DNA of 64,000 nucleotides from Vibrio sp. DW001. GTDB taxonomy: Bacteria > Pseudomonadota > Gammaproteobacteria > Enterobacterales > Vibrionaceae. The translations under genes were made by a program, and so were the position numbers. Under the pieces are notes generated by a model. It made no database searches. It saw only the letters and a program-made list of their open reading frames with translations, and was not told where the DNA came from. Below, piece by piece: positions 27,301 to 37,603 of the stretch. Location: positions 1,860,001-1,924,000 of the forward strand of contig NZ_CP091975.1 of NCBI RefSeq assembly GCF_029016285.1, given 5' to 3'. The first letter of the stretch is position 1; each line of letters opens with the position of its first letter.

Positions 27301-30300
27301 CTGCGACAATATCAAAGCTAACTCTACCTAGGTCAACATCAACGGGCACCGCACCATGGCTTACTTGTTCAGTACCACCGTCCACATCAAATATTGTGGT
27401 GTCGCTCATTGTGCCAGATAATTCTAGCTCAACATTGACGCCACCCAGATCGTGAACGGGCGTAAAGATCAGGTCATTGAGTACGTCTTCAGCACTAACG
27501 CCATTGTTCAATTTAGACGCATCAATACTGACACCTCCATTGACCAAAGTAATCGCGCCAACCCCGTAGCTGTCCAGTGAGCCTTCAAAAGATAACGACC
27601 CTAAGCTTGGGTCAACGAGTTTAACGTCCACAGTATCAAGAGTCTCAATACCGCCTTCGTTCTGGAGTGATGAACCATCTAATTTATCAAACGTCAGGTT
27701 TAAGTGGATGACACCATCTTCATAAGCCTTACCCGCCAAGACTGATGCTGGTTCGTTATCGGTAAAGCTGTCCGTAGTTTCGACGACTAATGTAGTTTCC
27801 TTTATACCGTCAACAACAGGGGTAACTTGTACCGGTAGATTCAACGTTGTGATGTTTTCATCACCTGACGTCTTATCCGTAATGACAACAGTGATAGGCA
27901 GTTTAAAATCACCTGAATAATTGTTAGGCAATGTGAGCATTAAGCTTTCATTTGCTATGAAGCTTCCATCCTCATTGAGTTCGAAGTCAATTGAGAACTT
28001 TCCATTATCGAAGTTTTCTTCTCCATTAATCGACAAACCGCCTAATGACGTAAATGGTTCAATAGAGGTATCAATAACAATTGAAACCACATCATTTTCA
28101 GCGTTTGCACCTTCAAAATTAAGTATTCCTAGATCCTTAAGCTGCTTCATTAAATCAATAGCGTTGTCTTCTGTACCAACGATAACTGTATCGGGGGTAA
28201 TAGCCGGGTCAGGTAAAAGTGTTGTGGCTAAATCATTTGTATGCACGCTTGAGTTTGGATGGAGAAACACAACGTTAATATCCGTTGATAGTTCTTTAGG
28301 CGCACTACCTTCATTCTCGTCTCCCAAGTCAACAACTTCAGCTCTAACAGTAAAGCTAAGTTCATAAGGGTCTGTTTCACCAAGAGCATATAGACCATCA
28401 GGTGCTGTAATTGCAAAAGAGTTTTCGTCAATGACGGTCCACGTACCATCGCCATTATCAATAGCTCCAGTTATGGATAACTGATCGATCAAATAATTAT
28501 CGGCGTCACTCAAGGGCGACGATAAATTTAAGTCTATTACGATTTCAGATACCTGTTCTAAGGAAGATGGGTCAAGATCATTAAACCCTATTGAGATGTT
28601 GGCGCCCGCTTCCTCTCCATTGATAGTAAAGCTAATGCTATCGTTGTCGCCGTTAACATTATAGACATCATTACTGCTATCAGTATCACCACCATCGTCA
28701 AAAGAAATGCCGTCCGTATTTAGTGTCGTGACGGTAAGTATGGCTTCATCATCACCTTCAACTACGGGATTAACGACAACGTTAACAACGCCGTTAATGA
28801 CATTTGTGGCCACGTTATTTTCGTTATCTACGTCGACCTCTTTAACCGTCAGTTCTGTGTTTAACTTAAAATCAACGCTTGAGTCTTCGGGTGCAAGGAC
28901 ACTAATAGTCAAGTTATCCTTAGTTAATGCCGTACCATCCAAAGCGGTAATTGTAATCGTGTCATCAGCAGCGAGTATGTATTCTCCGTTGACAAGATAC
29001 TGCGCAGCATCACCACCATTAACCTCTACCTTATAATTGTTACTTTCATCGATTATTACTTGTACGTCAGAAGGACCACCATCTAACGTCACAGAGGCTA
29101 TAAACTCATTATCTACCCTTGTTGTATCATCGAGTAAATTCAGATACCAATTGACGTTTATCGCGGTATCTTCATTCCCTGTCGAAGTAGTTGTATAGCT
29201 ATCTGCGCTGCTTATGACTGGTGTCACTTCGATAAAGATGTCTTTTTCTTCTATTCTCGTATTACCATCATTCTCAGTCACAATTATTTTCGCGATAATA
29301 TGTATATCATTTGTAGAGTTGACTAATGGTACAATTTTAATATTTGTGCTCGACACGTTTGCTTCGTATTTTGGATAACCGTTTTCAGTACCAACGTAAG
29401 TTAAACTGACTTCATTACCTGTAGCAAGGTCGATAATTTTATATTCTCCAGCGTCACCACCGCCCGCATCAGAAAGGACAACAGATATCGTTTCTGAACC
29501 ATCTTCAGGGCTTACTATCTCACCCGTCTCGATAGCAAAATTAAGAGTAACTTCAGAGTTCTCATCGATTGTCGTTTTGATGCCCGTAATCTCTTCGCCA
29601 GACTGAATCACATCCCATTGTCCGTTACCAACGACAACTGGCGCATCGGCAATGCCTTTTATATCAACATGGATAACTTGATCTGGAATACTTACATTGG
29701 TGTCAACTGTATCTCCGTTATTAAGGCCCGCAGTGTCTTCAATTGAAGCTCTGACTGTAAAGTCAAAATCGACATTGCTGTCTTGAGGTGGCGTAATCGT
29801 TGTGTTTGGATCTTGTATGACATCATAGGTAAAAATGAGATCTACAGGCTTAGCAATATCAATAATATTGCCATTAGAATCCAGTTCTAATCCTTTTCCA
29901 TCAGCATTAACGAACAGCGTGATAGTTTCATTGCCATCCTTATAGCTAAAGACACTTCCCTCGGGTAGTCCTATTAACTCGATATAGGCTTGTTCAGAAT
30001 TATCGGTGAGGTCATCGAACAAATTCACGGTGATATGATCTTGGGTTAAAAATGCCGTGTCTTCATCAACATTGACACGACTTACGACTAATTCACCCTC
30101 ATCGGCAACAGGGCGTACATCAATGACCACGGTATCCGTTATATAAGCTTGTTCTTTACCTGCCTCGACTAATCTATTGCTGTTCTCTGTTGAGATTGCC
30201 GTTACTTCAAGTTCGATGACACCACTAAAATTGTCTTCTGGATTAACTTGCAGTGTTTTTACTTGTTGTGAGGTGACGTTGTAACCCATTACAACATCGC

Positions 30301-33300
30301 CATTCGGTAACGAGATAGATTCCGCGACCAAAATCGTACCATCAGCTAGTTCAAGGGTATGGTTCGAATCGCCGTCTTTAAAAGCCACAATATAAGTAAT
30401 CGTTTCACTATTATTATCTTGCGTCACCGCTTTAATATTTAAGACGATATTGTCTTCGTCTTCCGTCCCTGATTCGTAGGTGTCTAGGTTACGCCAAGTA
30501 GGTGTATCCGCAATAGCGTAAACGTCTATCGCTAATCGTCCAGAGATAGTTTCTAGTTCTACACCACTATTATCATCTGTTCTCGATATCACAGCGCTGA
30601 TGTTATATTTAAATCCGTTGCTTCCGCTTGACCTATCATTCGTCGGCACAAAGTACAGGTTATCTAAAGACAATTTGTCGCCATCAAGCGAAGAAGATTT
30701 TATTTGGTTTGCTGTTAACTCACCACCGGAGACGGCAATATAGTTTCCACTGCTATCGAGATAATAGAAACTACCATTTGCATTGTTTGAAATCGAAATG
30801 GAATGTAAACTTTCATTGGAATCAAGGTCACCGACGTTTACCACAAAATCGACTTTAATTGGGGCATTCGTTGCATCGACGTTGTCATTGTCATTCACGA
30901 CATTATCAGAACCGACTATCGCTGTATTACGACCAGCATCTTCCGTTCCTGATGCGCTAAGTGTTTCGATTGTAGAAGTACTATCAGAGATATGGATATT
31001 TATAGGGGTTGTTGACGTATCACCATCCCTATCGGTCGCCGTAAACGTGATAGGAATATCAAGTCCATCGACACCAGTATCGATATCATTTCCAAGGCTT
31101 GTGTAGGTTACTTTTCCTCCTGATTTGACCTCTAACGTCCCAATCTCTTGCTCTTTGAAAATGATCGTGTAATTACTTTCACTGTTGCTCGTAGAATCCA
31201 GCCTTAGTTCTACCTCTGAGTTAGCAGGACCTGAATACTCAGTCTCTGTTATTATTCCGACATCGGCTCCTCGATGATTATCAAGTTTTCCGTCGTTATC
31301 GTCATCCACTGCAACGAAGATATTGATACTATGGCTTCGAGTACTGCCTTCAGCTAATGAAATTTCTTGATTGGATTCAATTACTGGTTCGTCATCGACG
31401 ATGGTGACACTAAACTCATTTGTCGCAACGTCGCCATCTGTATCTGTCGCAATAACAGGCACGATGAACGTAACCTCATCATCATTCCCATCAGCTATAG
31501 AGTGTGTAATTGCTCGTACTAACTCAAAGTTAACCTGACCAAAAGTATTCGATGTGTCATCGTTATCTACAGTCACATTAATGACGACATCTTTTATGTC
31601 ACCATTATTCTTGTAGGTAACACCTTGATAAACGCCGGTAGATACTTCTATAAATACAACTTCTCTGCCACCAGAAAGGATTGGTTCTACGTCTAGTAGG
31701 GAATTAAGTTGCGCTAAATCTACTTCGAATTTCTCAATATTGTCAACATTTTGGGTGACACTGATCGTCGTTGAATCATGCTCAGTCTCCAAATAATCGG
31801 AACTACCTTCAACTTGACCTGACGTTTTGTCTATGCCGCTTTCTTCTAATCGGACATTCTGGACCTCAGAAATTATTGGATCAGTACCATCGTTGATGGT
31901 CACATCGATGAAGTTCGTCGTGGTGTCACCGTCGGTATCTTCGACGATGACCGGTATATTCAGTAAGACGCTGCCAAGGTCATTGGCGTCAACGCCCACT
32001 TGGTCTATCGCCGCGCTTTGTAGAATGGTGTAATTCTGATTGGTCGGGTCGATCGTGACCGTCAATACCACAACGTCTGTATTTCCAGTCTTATCAACCA
32101 ACGTTAACGTTAAGCCGTCATCACTGATCACAATCTCGGTCGCATTGCCGTTACTGGTGATATCGACCAGTGAGCTTAAATCCGTATCTAATTCACTAAA
32201 GGTGATGCTTTTAACTGCATCAACACCACTGTCGATAACCAATGATTGTGTTTGAGCGGTGTAAACGCCATCTGTCAGTTCGGCACTGACGGGAGCAATA
32301 CTCGGCTCGGTACCATCGTTGATGGTCACATCGATGAAGTTCGTCGTGGTGTCACCGTCGGTATCTTCGACGATGACCGGTATATTCAGTAAGACGCTAC
32401 CAAGGTCATTGGCGTCAACGCCCACTTGGTCTATCGCCGCGCTTTGTAGAATGGTGTAATTCTGATTGGTCGGGTCGATCGTGACCGTCAATACCACAAC
32501 GTCGGTATTTCCAGTCTTATCAACCAACGTTAACGTTAAGCCGTCATCACTGATCACAATCTCGGTCGCATTGCCGTTACTGGTGATATCGACCAGTGAG
32601 CTTAAATCCGTATCTAATTCACTAAAGGTGATGCTTTTAACTGCATCAACACCACTGTCGATAACCAATGATTGTGTTTGAGCGGTGTAAACGCCATCTG
32701 TCAGTTCGGCACTGACGGGAGCAATACTCGGCTCGGTACCATCGTTGATGGTCACATCGATGAAGTTCGTCGTGGTGTCACCGTCGGTATCTTCGACGAT
32801 GACCGGTATATTCAGTAAGACGCTACCAAGGTCATTGGCGTCAACGCCCACTTGGTCTATCGCCGCGCTTTGTAGAATGGTGTAATTCTGATTGGTCGGG
32901 TCGATCGTGACCGTCAATACCACAACGTCGGTATTTCCAGTCTTATCAACCAACGTTAACGTTAAGCCGTCATCACTGATCACAATCTCGGTCGCATTGC
33001 CGTTACTGGTGATATCGACCAGTGAGCTTAAATCCGTATCTAATTCACTAAAGGTGATGCTTTTAACTGCATCAACACCACTGTCGATAACCAATGATTG
33101 TGTTTGAGCGGTGTAAACGCCATCTGTCAGTTCGGCACTGACGGGAGCAATACTCGGCTCCGTACCATCGTTGATGGTCACATCGATAAAGTTCGTCGTG
33201 GTGTCACCGTCGGTATCTTCGACGATGACCGGTATATTCAGTAAGACGCTACCAAGGTCATTGGCGTCAACGCCCACTTGGTCTATCGCCGCGCTTTGTA

Positions 33301-36300
33301 GAATGGTGTAATTCTGATTGGTCGGGTCGATCGTGACCGTCAATACCACAACGTCGGTATTTCCAGCCTTATCAACCAACGTTAACGTTAAGCCGTCATC
33401 ACTGATCACAATCTCGGTCGCATTCCCGTTACTGGTGATATCGACCAGTGAGCTTAAATCCGTATCTAATTCACTAAAGGTGATGCTTTTAACTGCATCA
33501 ACACCACTGTCGATAACCAATGATTGTGTTTGAGCGGTGTAAACGCCATCTGTTAACTCGGCACTGACGGGAGCAATGCTTGGCTCGGTACCATCGTTGA
33601 TGGTCACATCGATGAAGTTCGTCGTGGTGTCACCGTCGGTATCTTCGACGATGACCGGTATATTGAGTAAGACGCTACCAAGGTCATTGGCGTCAACGCC
33701 TACTTGGTCTATCGCCGCGCTTTGTAGAATGGTGTAATTCTGATTGGTCGGGTCGATCGTGACCGTCAATACCACAACGTCTGTATTTCCAGTCTTATCA
33801 ACCAACGTTAACGTTAAGCCGTCATCACTGATCACAATCTCGGTCGCATTGCCGTTACTGGTGATATCGACCAGTGAGCTTAAATCCGTATCTAATTCAC
33901 TAAAGGTGATGCTTTTAACTGCATCAACACCACTGTCGATAACCAATGATTGTGTTTGAGCGGTGTAAACGCCATCTGTCAGTTCGGCACTGACGGGAGC
34001 AATACTCGGCTCGGTACCATCGTTGATGGTCACATCGATGAAGTTCGTCGTGGTGTCACCGTCGGTATCTTCGACGATGACCGGTATATTCAGTAAGACG
34101 CTACCAAGGTCATTGGCGTCAACGCCCACTTGGTCTATCGCCGCGCTTTGTAGAATGGTGTAATTCTGATTGGTCGGGTCGATCGTGACCGTCAATACCA
34201 CAACGTCGGTATTTCCAGTCTTATCAACCAACGTTAACGTTAAGCCGTCATCACTGATCACAATCTCGGTCGCATTGCCGTTACTGGTGATATCGACCAG
34301 TGAGCTTAAATCCGTATCTAATTCACTAAAGGTGATGCTTTTAACTGCATCAACACCACTGTCGATAACCAATGATTGTGTTTGAGCGGTGTAAACGCCA
34401 TCTGTCAGTTCGGCACTGACGGGAGCAATACTCGGCTCGGTACCATCGTTGATGGTCACATCGATGAAGTTCGTCGTGGTGTCACCGTCGGTATCTTCGA
34501 CGATGACCGGTATATTCAGTAAGACGCTACCAAGGTCATTGGCGTCAACGCCCACTTGGTCTATCGCCGCGCTTTGTAGAATGGTGTAATTCTGATTGGT
34601 CGGGTCGATCGTGACCGTCAATACCACAACGTCGGTATTTCCAGTCTTATCAACCAACGTTAACGTTAAGCCGTCATCACTGATCACAATCTCGGTCGCA
34701 TTGCCGTTACTGGTGATATCGACCAGTGAGCTTAAATCCGTATCTAATTCACTAAAGGTGATGCTTTTAACTGCATCAACACCACTGTCGATAACCAATG
34801 ATTGTGTTTGAGCGGTGTAAACGCCATCTGTCAGTTCGGCACTGACGGGAGCAATACTCGGCTCGGTACCATCGTTGATGGTCACATCGATGAAGTTCGT
34901 CGTGGTGTCACCGTCGGTATCTTCGACGATGACCGGTATATTCAGTAAGACGCTACCAAGGTCATTGGCGTCAACGCCCACTTGGTCTATCGCCGCGCTT
35001 TGTAGAATGGTGTAATTCTGATTGGTCGGGTCGATCGTGACCGTCAATACCACAACGTCGGTATTTCCAGTCTTATCAACCAACGTTAACGTTAAGCCGT
35101 CATCACTGATCACAATCTCGGTCGCATTGCCGTTACTGGTGATATCGACCAGTGAGCTTAAATCCGTATCTAATTCACTAAAGGTGATGCTTTTAACTGC
35201 ATCAACACCACTGTCGATAACCAATGATTGTGTTTGAGCGGTGTAAACGCCATCTGTCAGTTCGGCACTGACGGGAGCAATACTCGGCTCGGTACCATCG
35301 TTGATGGTCACATCGATGAAGTTCGTCGTGGTGTCACCGTCGGTATCTTCGACGATGACCGGTATATTCAGTAAGACGCTACCAAGGTCATTGGCGTCAA
35401 CGCCCACTTGGTCTATCGCCGCGCTTTGTAGAATGGTGTAATTCTGATTGGTCGGGTCGATCGTGACCGTCAATACCACAACGTCGGTATTTCCAGTCTT
35501 ATCAACCAACGTTAACGTTAAGCCGTCATCACTGATCACAATCTCGGTCGCATTGCCGTTACTGGTGATATCGACCAGTGAACTTAAATCTGTATCTAAT
35601 TCACTAAAGGTGATGCTTGCTACTGCATCACTACCCGCGTTAACGAATAACGAGAGAGTTTGTGGTTCCTGTGCATCGTCATTTAGAACAGCTTTACTCG
35701 GCTCGAAGTTAGGGTTTACACCATCCATTATTGATACATTTACATTTCGTTCAGACGTATCACCATCAGTATCAGTAGCGACAATACTCACGTCAAATTC
35801 AAGTTGGTCATTAGCATCTTGGTCAATCGAACTCAGTTGAGTTACGGTATACTCACCACTTAAATCTGAATTAATTTCTAACGTAAGTACTGGAGTATTG
35901 TTACCTACCGTTCTAACTTCAATCTTCGTTTTATCATCAGATAAAGTCCAACTCGTCTCTTCGCCGTTACTCGTAATTTGGTCGAATATTATAGACAGTT
36001 CATCGGACACGTCCCATTGAACACTTTCTACATCATCCGTTCCTGCGACAAAGCCTACACTCTCTACTTGTACCGCTGCGTTAGCTAAACTACCGTCAAA
36101 TGATGTAGCATCGGTCAAAGTTATATCGTCAGGGTCACCATTGGACGTTGGTCCGGCACCGTCATTAACCGAATAATTAAGCTCGTTAGTAGCAACGTCT
36201 CCATCAAAATCTACGGACGTGATCGGTAGTGGGAAATTAATAACGTCACTGTCAGAATTTAACTGTTCAAGTACCTGATATTGTGTAATCGAATAGGTTC

Positions 36301-37603
36301 CATCAAGAGCAATAGTCGCCTCTAGCACAAGATTATTGGGCTCACCAACAACGTATACCGATAGTGTTCGTCCATCGTCAGATAATACCGCTTCTAGCGG
36401 TTGATTATTTGTAAGTACATCATCAAATAATGCCGTGCTTGCTTCATCAAAACGAATATCTTGAAGGTAATCAGAACCAATATTGATGGCTGCGCCTTCA
36501 AAAATGGTTGGGTTTTCAGGCGTCAGTTCTTTCGTCTCTGTATAATCAATATCAACGTCAACGGTCGTTTGGTCTTGCCCATCGAGGATGGTTGACGTGA
36601 GCACTACTGGAGATACAAGACTATTGTTACTAGTGTCTTGACCTTGAATAGCGATATCAATTGACAGATTATTGTCCGTAAATCGAACCAATCCTGTGCT
36701 ACCAATCGATGCGTTGTGATCGATAGGCTGTTCTAAAGTAGTGGTAAGGGACAATTCTACATTAGCGCCAACGGATGTGGTCACTAAAGCAAACGTGATG
36801 ACTGTCTCGCCACCTTGTACACCAACAATGCTGTTTGTTGCCTCGTCGAACCGGAATACAACGGGCTCACCTGATGAAGTAACTTCACTATTTAGCTCTA
36901 AAAGCAGTGTCTCAAGTTGAACGTCCTCAAAAGTGAACGTTAGCGGATCGAGAGGTCGGTTTCCCGCCGTAACGGTACTGTTAACGGTTGACGTTTGTAA
37001 CGCACTCGATGAATCGATGATACCCTCAGTAATAGAGGCCGAGCCTACTTGTCCGCCCTCAGCGGGTCGAATGAGAGGAATATCATTATCTTCGGTAGCT
37101 TGTGTTCGCTCAAATCCTTGCGTTTCGAAAAACGTGGAAGCCAACGTTTCCATATAGGTATAGTCGATAGTGACAAAGCCGGCATTTGCACTTGTTGCAC
37201 CCTGCCCACCAGCAGCTGTTGCTTCTAATGCAAGTGTCGGGTCAATCCCGTCCAATATAGCGGCTTGGATATCAGCAATATCGTCAAGCTCAAGTGTAGC
37301 AAGTTCACTCGCTACCGCTGTGGGGTCAACGTTTATGTCACCGGATACTGGCGCAATAGCGAGGTTTTGACCATTATTAAGGGCATCAGGTGCTAGGCAA
37401 GAAACACAGTTTCTGTCTACAATGACCTGTTGACCGTTGATTTGCACAATAACTTCGGCGTTTTTAGGTGTAATTAATATGTCTTGGGGGATTAACTGCA
37501 TACCAGATTCGGCCAACTTCGCCGCTTCACCTGGTCTAATCAAAATTGCGCCACCAGTACTGGATTCAATAATGGCATTTTGATTTAAAATTTGTTCGTT
37601 CAT
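24347..37603 (-). CDS. Giant LapA-type RTX adhesin, type I secreted
   Basis: The ATG at 37603 gives 4,418 residues. Residues 1-150 form a LapA-like retention module with DP at 121-122 and the LapG-type cleavage site TAAG at 129-132. A region of Ig-like domains follows. About nine copies of a 142-residue repeat lie at roughly residues 660-1905, each with a DTDGDTTT calcium-binding linker. Further varied cadherin/Ig-like domains follow, including two related 135-residue units with a shared SPSWxVDNGDGTYTL core near 3,730-4,000. The end has RTX nonapeptides (GGAGDDLLIGGAGDDILTGAGG) and a TIGR03661-like type I secretion target region (NTTEGDTINLSDLL). In known systems such proteins anchor cells in biofilms, are held in the outer-membrane TolC-type pore by the N-terminus, and are released by LapG when cyclic di-GMP falls. 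No lapBCE, lapD or lapG gene is in the window. An upstream GTG at 37621 is less likely as start. Confidence 0.9.
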   Translation of the reverse strand: MNEQILNQNAIIESSTGGAILIRPGEAAKLAESGMQLIPQDILITPKNAEVIVQINGQQVIVDRNCVSCLAPDALNNGQNLAIAPVSGDINVDPTAVASELATLELDDIADIQAAILDGIDPTLALEATAAGGQGATSANAGFVTIDYTYMETLASTFFETQGFERTQATEDNDIPLIRPAEGGQVGSASITEGIIDSSSALQTSTVNSTVTAGNRPLDPLTFTFEDVQLETLLLELNSEVTSSGEPVVFRFDEATNSIVGVQGGETVITFALVTTSVGANVELSLTTTLEQPIDHNASIGSTGLVRFTDNNLSIDIAIQGQDTSNNSLVSPVVLTSTILDGQDQTTVDVDIDYTETKELTPENPTIFEGAAINIGSDYLQDIRFDEASTALFDDVLTNNQPLEAVLSDDGRTLSVYVVGEPNNLVLEATIALDGTYSITQYQVLEQLNSDSDVINFPLPITSVDFDGDVATNELNYSVNDGAGPTSNGDPDDITLTDATSFDGSLANAAVQVESVGFVAGTDDVESVQWDVSDELSIIFDQITSNGEETSWTLSDDKTKIEVRTVGNNTPVLTLEINSDLSGEYTVTQLSSIDQDANDQLEFDVSIVATDTDGDTSERNVNVSIMDGVNPNFEPSKAVLNDDAQEPQTLSLFVNAGSDAVASITFSELDTDLSSLVDITSNGNATEIVISDDGLTLTLVDKTGNTDVVVLTVTIDPTNQNYTILQSAAIDQVGVDANDLGSVLLNIPVIVEDTDGDTTTNFIDVTINDGTEPSIAPVSAELTDGVYTAQTQSLVIDSGVDAVKSITFSELDTDLSSLVDITSNGNATEIVISDDGLTLTLVDKTGNTDVVVLTVTIDPTNQNYTILQSAAIDQVGVDANDLGSVLLNIPVIVEDTDGDTTTNFIDVTINDGTEPSIAPVSAELTDGVYTAQTQSLVIDSGVDAVKSITFSELDTDLSSLVDITSNGNATEIVISDDGLTLTLVDKTGNTDVVVLTVTIDPTNQNYTILQSAAIDQVGVDANDLGSVLLNIPVIVEDTDGDTTTNFIDVTINDGTEPSIAPVSAELTDGVYTAQTQSLVIDSGVDAVKSITFSELDTDLSSLVDITSNGNATEIVISDDGLTLTLVDKTGNTDVVVLTVTIDPTNQNYTILQSAAIDQVGVDANDLGSVLLNIPVIVEDTDGDTTTNFIDVTINDGTEPSIAPVSAELTDGVYTAQTQSLVIDSGVDAVKSITFSELDTDLSSLVDITSNGNATEIVISDDGLTLTLVDKTGNTDVVVLTVTIDPTNQNYTILQSAAIDQVGVDANDLGSVLLNIPVIVEDTDGDTTTNFIDVTINDGTEPSIAPVSAELTDGVYTAQTQSLVIDSGVDAVKSITFSELDTDLSSLVDITSNGNATEIVISDDGLTLTLVDKAGNTDVVVLTVTIDPTNQNYTILQSAAIDQVGVDANDLGSVLLNIPVIVEDTDGDTTTNFIDVTINDGTEPSIAPVSAELTDGVYTAQTQSLVIDSGVDAVKSITFSELDTDLSSLVDITSNGNATEIVISDDGLTLTLVDKTGNTDVVVLTVTIDPTNQNYTILQSAAIDQVGVDANDLGSVLLNIPVIVEDTDGDTTTNFIDVTINDGTEPSIAPVSAELTDGVYTAQTQSLVIDSGVDAVKSITFSELDTDLSSLVDITSNGNATEIVISDDGLTLTLVDKTGNTDVVVLTVTIDPTNQNYTILQSAAIDQVGVDANDLGSVLLNIPVIVEDTDGDTTTNFIDVTINDGTEPSIAPVSAELTDGVYTAQTQSLVIDSGVDAVKSITFSELDTDLSSLVDITSNGNATEIVISDDGLTLTLVDKTGNTDVVVLTVTIDPTNQNYTILQSAAIDQVGVDANDLGSVLLNIPVIVEDTDGDTTTNFIDVTINDGTDPIISEVQNVRLEESGIDKTSGQVEGSSDYLETEHDSTTISVTQNVDNIEKFEVDLAQLNSLLDVEPILSGGREVVFIEVSTGVYQGVTYKNNGDIKDVVINVTVDNDDTSNTFGQVNFELVRAITHSIADGNDDEVTFIVPVIATDTDGDVATNEFSVTIVDDEPVIESNQEISLAEGSTRSHSINIFVAVDDDNDGKLDNHRGADVGIITETEYSGPANSEVELRLDSTSNSESNYTIIFKEQEIGTLEVKSGGKVTYTSLGNDIDTGVDGLDIPITFTATDRDGDTSTTPINIHISDSTSTIETLSASGTEDAGRNTAIVGSDNVVNDNDNVDATNAPIKVDFVVNVGDLDSNESLHSISISNNANGSFYYLDSSGNYIAVSGGELTANQIKSSSLDGDKLSLDNLYFVPTNDRSSGSNGFKYNISAVISRTDDNSGVELETISGRLAIDVYAIADTPTWRNLDTYESGTEDEDNIVLNIKAVTQDNNSETITYIVAFKDGDSNHTLELADGTILVAESISLPNGDVVMGYNVTSQQVKTLQVNPEDNFSGVIELEVTAISTENSNRLVEAGKEQAYITDTVVIDVRPVADEGELVVSRVNVDEDTAFLTQDHITVNLFDDLTDNSEQAYIELIGLPEGSVFSYKDGNETITLFVNADGKGLELDSNGNIIDIAKPVDLIFTYDVIQDPNTTITPPQDSNVDFDFTVRASIEDTAGLNNGDTVDTNVSIPDQVIHVDIKGIADAPVVVGNGQWDVIQSGEEITGIKTTIDENSEVTLNFAIETGEIVSPEDGSETISVVLSDAGGGDAGEYKIIDLATGNEVSLTYVGTENGYPKYEANVSSTNIKIVPLVNSTNDIHIIAKIIVTENDGNTRIEEKDIFIEVTPVISSADSYTTTSTGNEDTAINVNWYLNLLDDTTRVDNEFIASVTLDGGPSDVQVIIDESNNYKVEVNGGDAAQYLVNGEYILAADDTITITALDGTALTKDNLTISVLAPEDSSVDFKLNTELTVKEVDVDNENNVATNVINGVVNVVVNPVVEGDDEAILTVTTLNTDGISFDDGGDTDSSNDVYNVNGDNDSISFTINGEEAGANISIGFNDLDPSSLEQVSEIVIDLNLSSPLSDADNYLIDQLSITGAIDNGDGTWTVIDENSFAITAPDGLYALGETDPYELSFTVRAEVVDLGDENEGSAPKELSTDINVVFLHPNSSVHTNDLATTLLPDPAITPDTVIVGTEDNAIDLMKQLKDLGILNFEGANAENDVVSIVIDTSIEPFTSLGGLSINGEENFDNGKFSIDFELNEDGSFIANESLMLTLPNNYSGDFKLPITVVITDKTSGDENITTLNLPVQVTPVVDGIKETTLVVETTDSFTDNEPASVLAGKAYEDGVIHLNLTFDKLDGSSLQNEGGIETLDTVDVKLVDPSLGSLSFEGSLDSYGVGAITLVNGGVSIDASKLNNGVSAEDVLNDLIFTPVHDLGGVNVELELSGTMSDTTIFDVDGGTEQVSHGAVPVDVDLGRVSFDIVAVVDGVETTNADGSLLDVTISGDEDSAISLGNIGLSLDDSDGSEQFVSIKLTNVPDDFQLQVNAGSTSLYSVKNNGNGEWSIQLKGSNIEASDLDLTAIEIVPAEDFSGTVNLQYVVYTQEETIDVPVEQTGSIKLTVLPKGDDIDTRVAATATGTEGEDFVLDINAKTVDNQDSLETASGTFDYTENDVEKIEITISGVPEGALISLADADSVVLNADGTWTIIADSPVTQVTFNSADWNSNNWPDNGSGLSQIFVTVRTIDSDGVGGNVSYGDPSTITPITLDIESINDKPIIEAPDTYTPEINEDGSILINNIQIADPDSADIDALDDYVVTLSVNDSRITFDGSPSWAVDNGDGTYTLSNTFSEINALLTTGFTIAPNPDFNGIVSVSVDVNDGGNSGTDTGITGEHDAETYRFDVTVKPINDKPTIEVDNNNPAVIDEGGSILIDNIQIADIDSNDSDALNDYVAILSVNDSTVTFSGSPSWVVDNGDGTYTLTNSLSEINALLTTGFTVVPNPDFNGTVSVNVDVNDGGNNGADTGMVGEHDADTYSFDITVNAVNDAPVNTLFDSLAVDEGSVTKLTGLSVEDIDYATRPETTPITVTLSTLQGTLTSVIPGSLLNVTIDTSDPNQIIIQGPISEVNQLLSASDEGEGVFYTVSSGNTATTDTLTMITNDGGNYDSVGTIELDTDTTVITIAPVVAGIPELQLALQTQQIRTSVSGNLAAIGIPLIGLNANLVFASDVDTDETITIRISDLPDTASVTGATLSGGSWYIDADALDSAEIVGLESTASLSIVAIAEESGAISVESSPTNVNIVVVEDNTPDVDSDPQLIVASDEPTMLLGTDGADILVGGAGDDLLIGGAGDDILTGAGGADQFIWTQSDFASDSVDIITDFNTTEGDTINLSDLLSENENETLEHFLSEHVTASVSNNGNDVNLLITGDSPDVITQTIVVQGLGADFSSTGTELVNDLFDAHVFSHGG
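31883..35618 (-). repeat. About nine tandem 426-bp (142-residue) repeats inside the giant adhesin gene
   Basis: The unit, marked by the SITFSELDTDLSSLVDITSN start, recurs every 426 bp. Copies are almost identical in DNA. Most differences are single bases; one copy (about 33160-33600) carries several, including Thr to Ala in VDKTGN and variants such as GCATTCCCG for GCATTGCCG. The first copy (protein order) has a diverged lead-in (SKAVLNDDAQEP) and the last ends at a TDPIISEVQ junction. Confidence 0.95.

Noticed and set aside
31883..35618. CRISPR-like array
   Set aside because: The repeats are 426 bp with no unique spacers and are fully inside an open reading frame.
32040..35840. Repeated 71-residue plus-strand reading frames through the adhesin array
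   Set aside because: They are exact antisense shadows of the 142-residue repeats, with no ribosome sites, and recur only because the repeats do.
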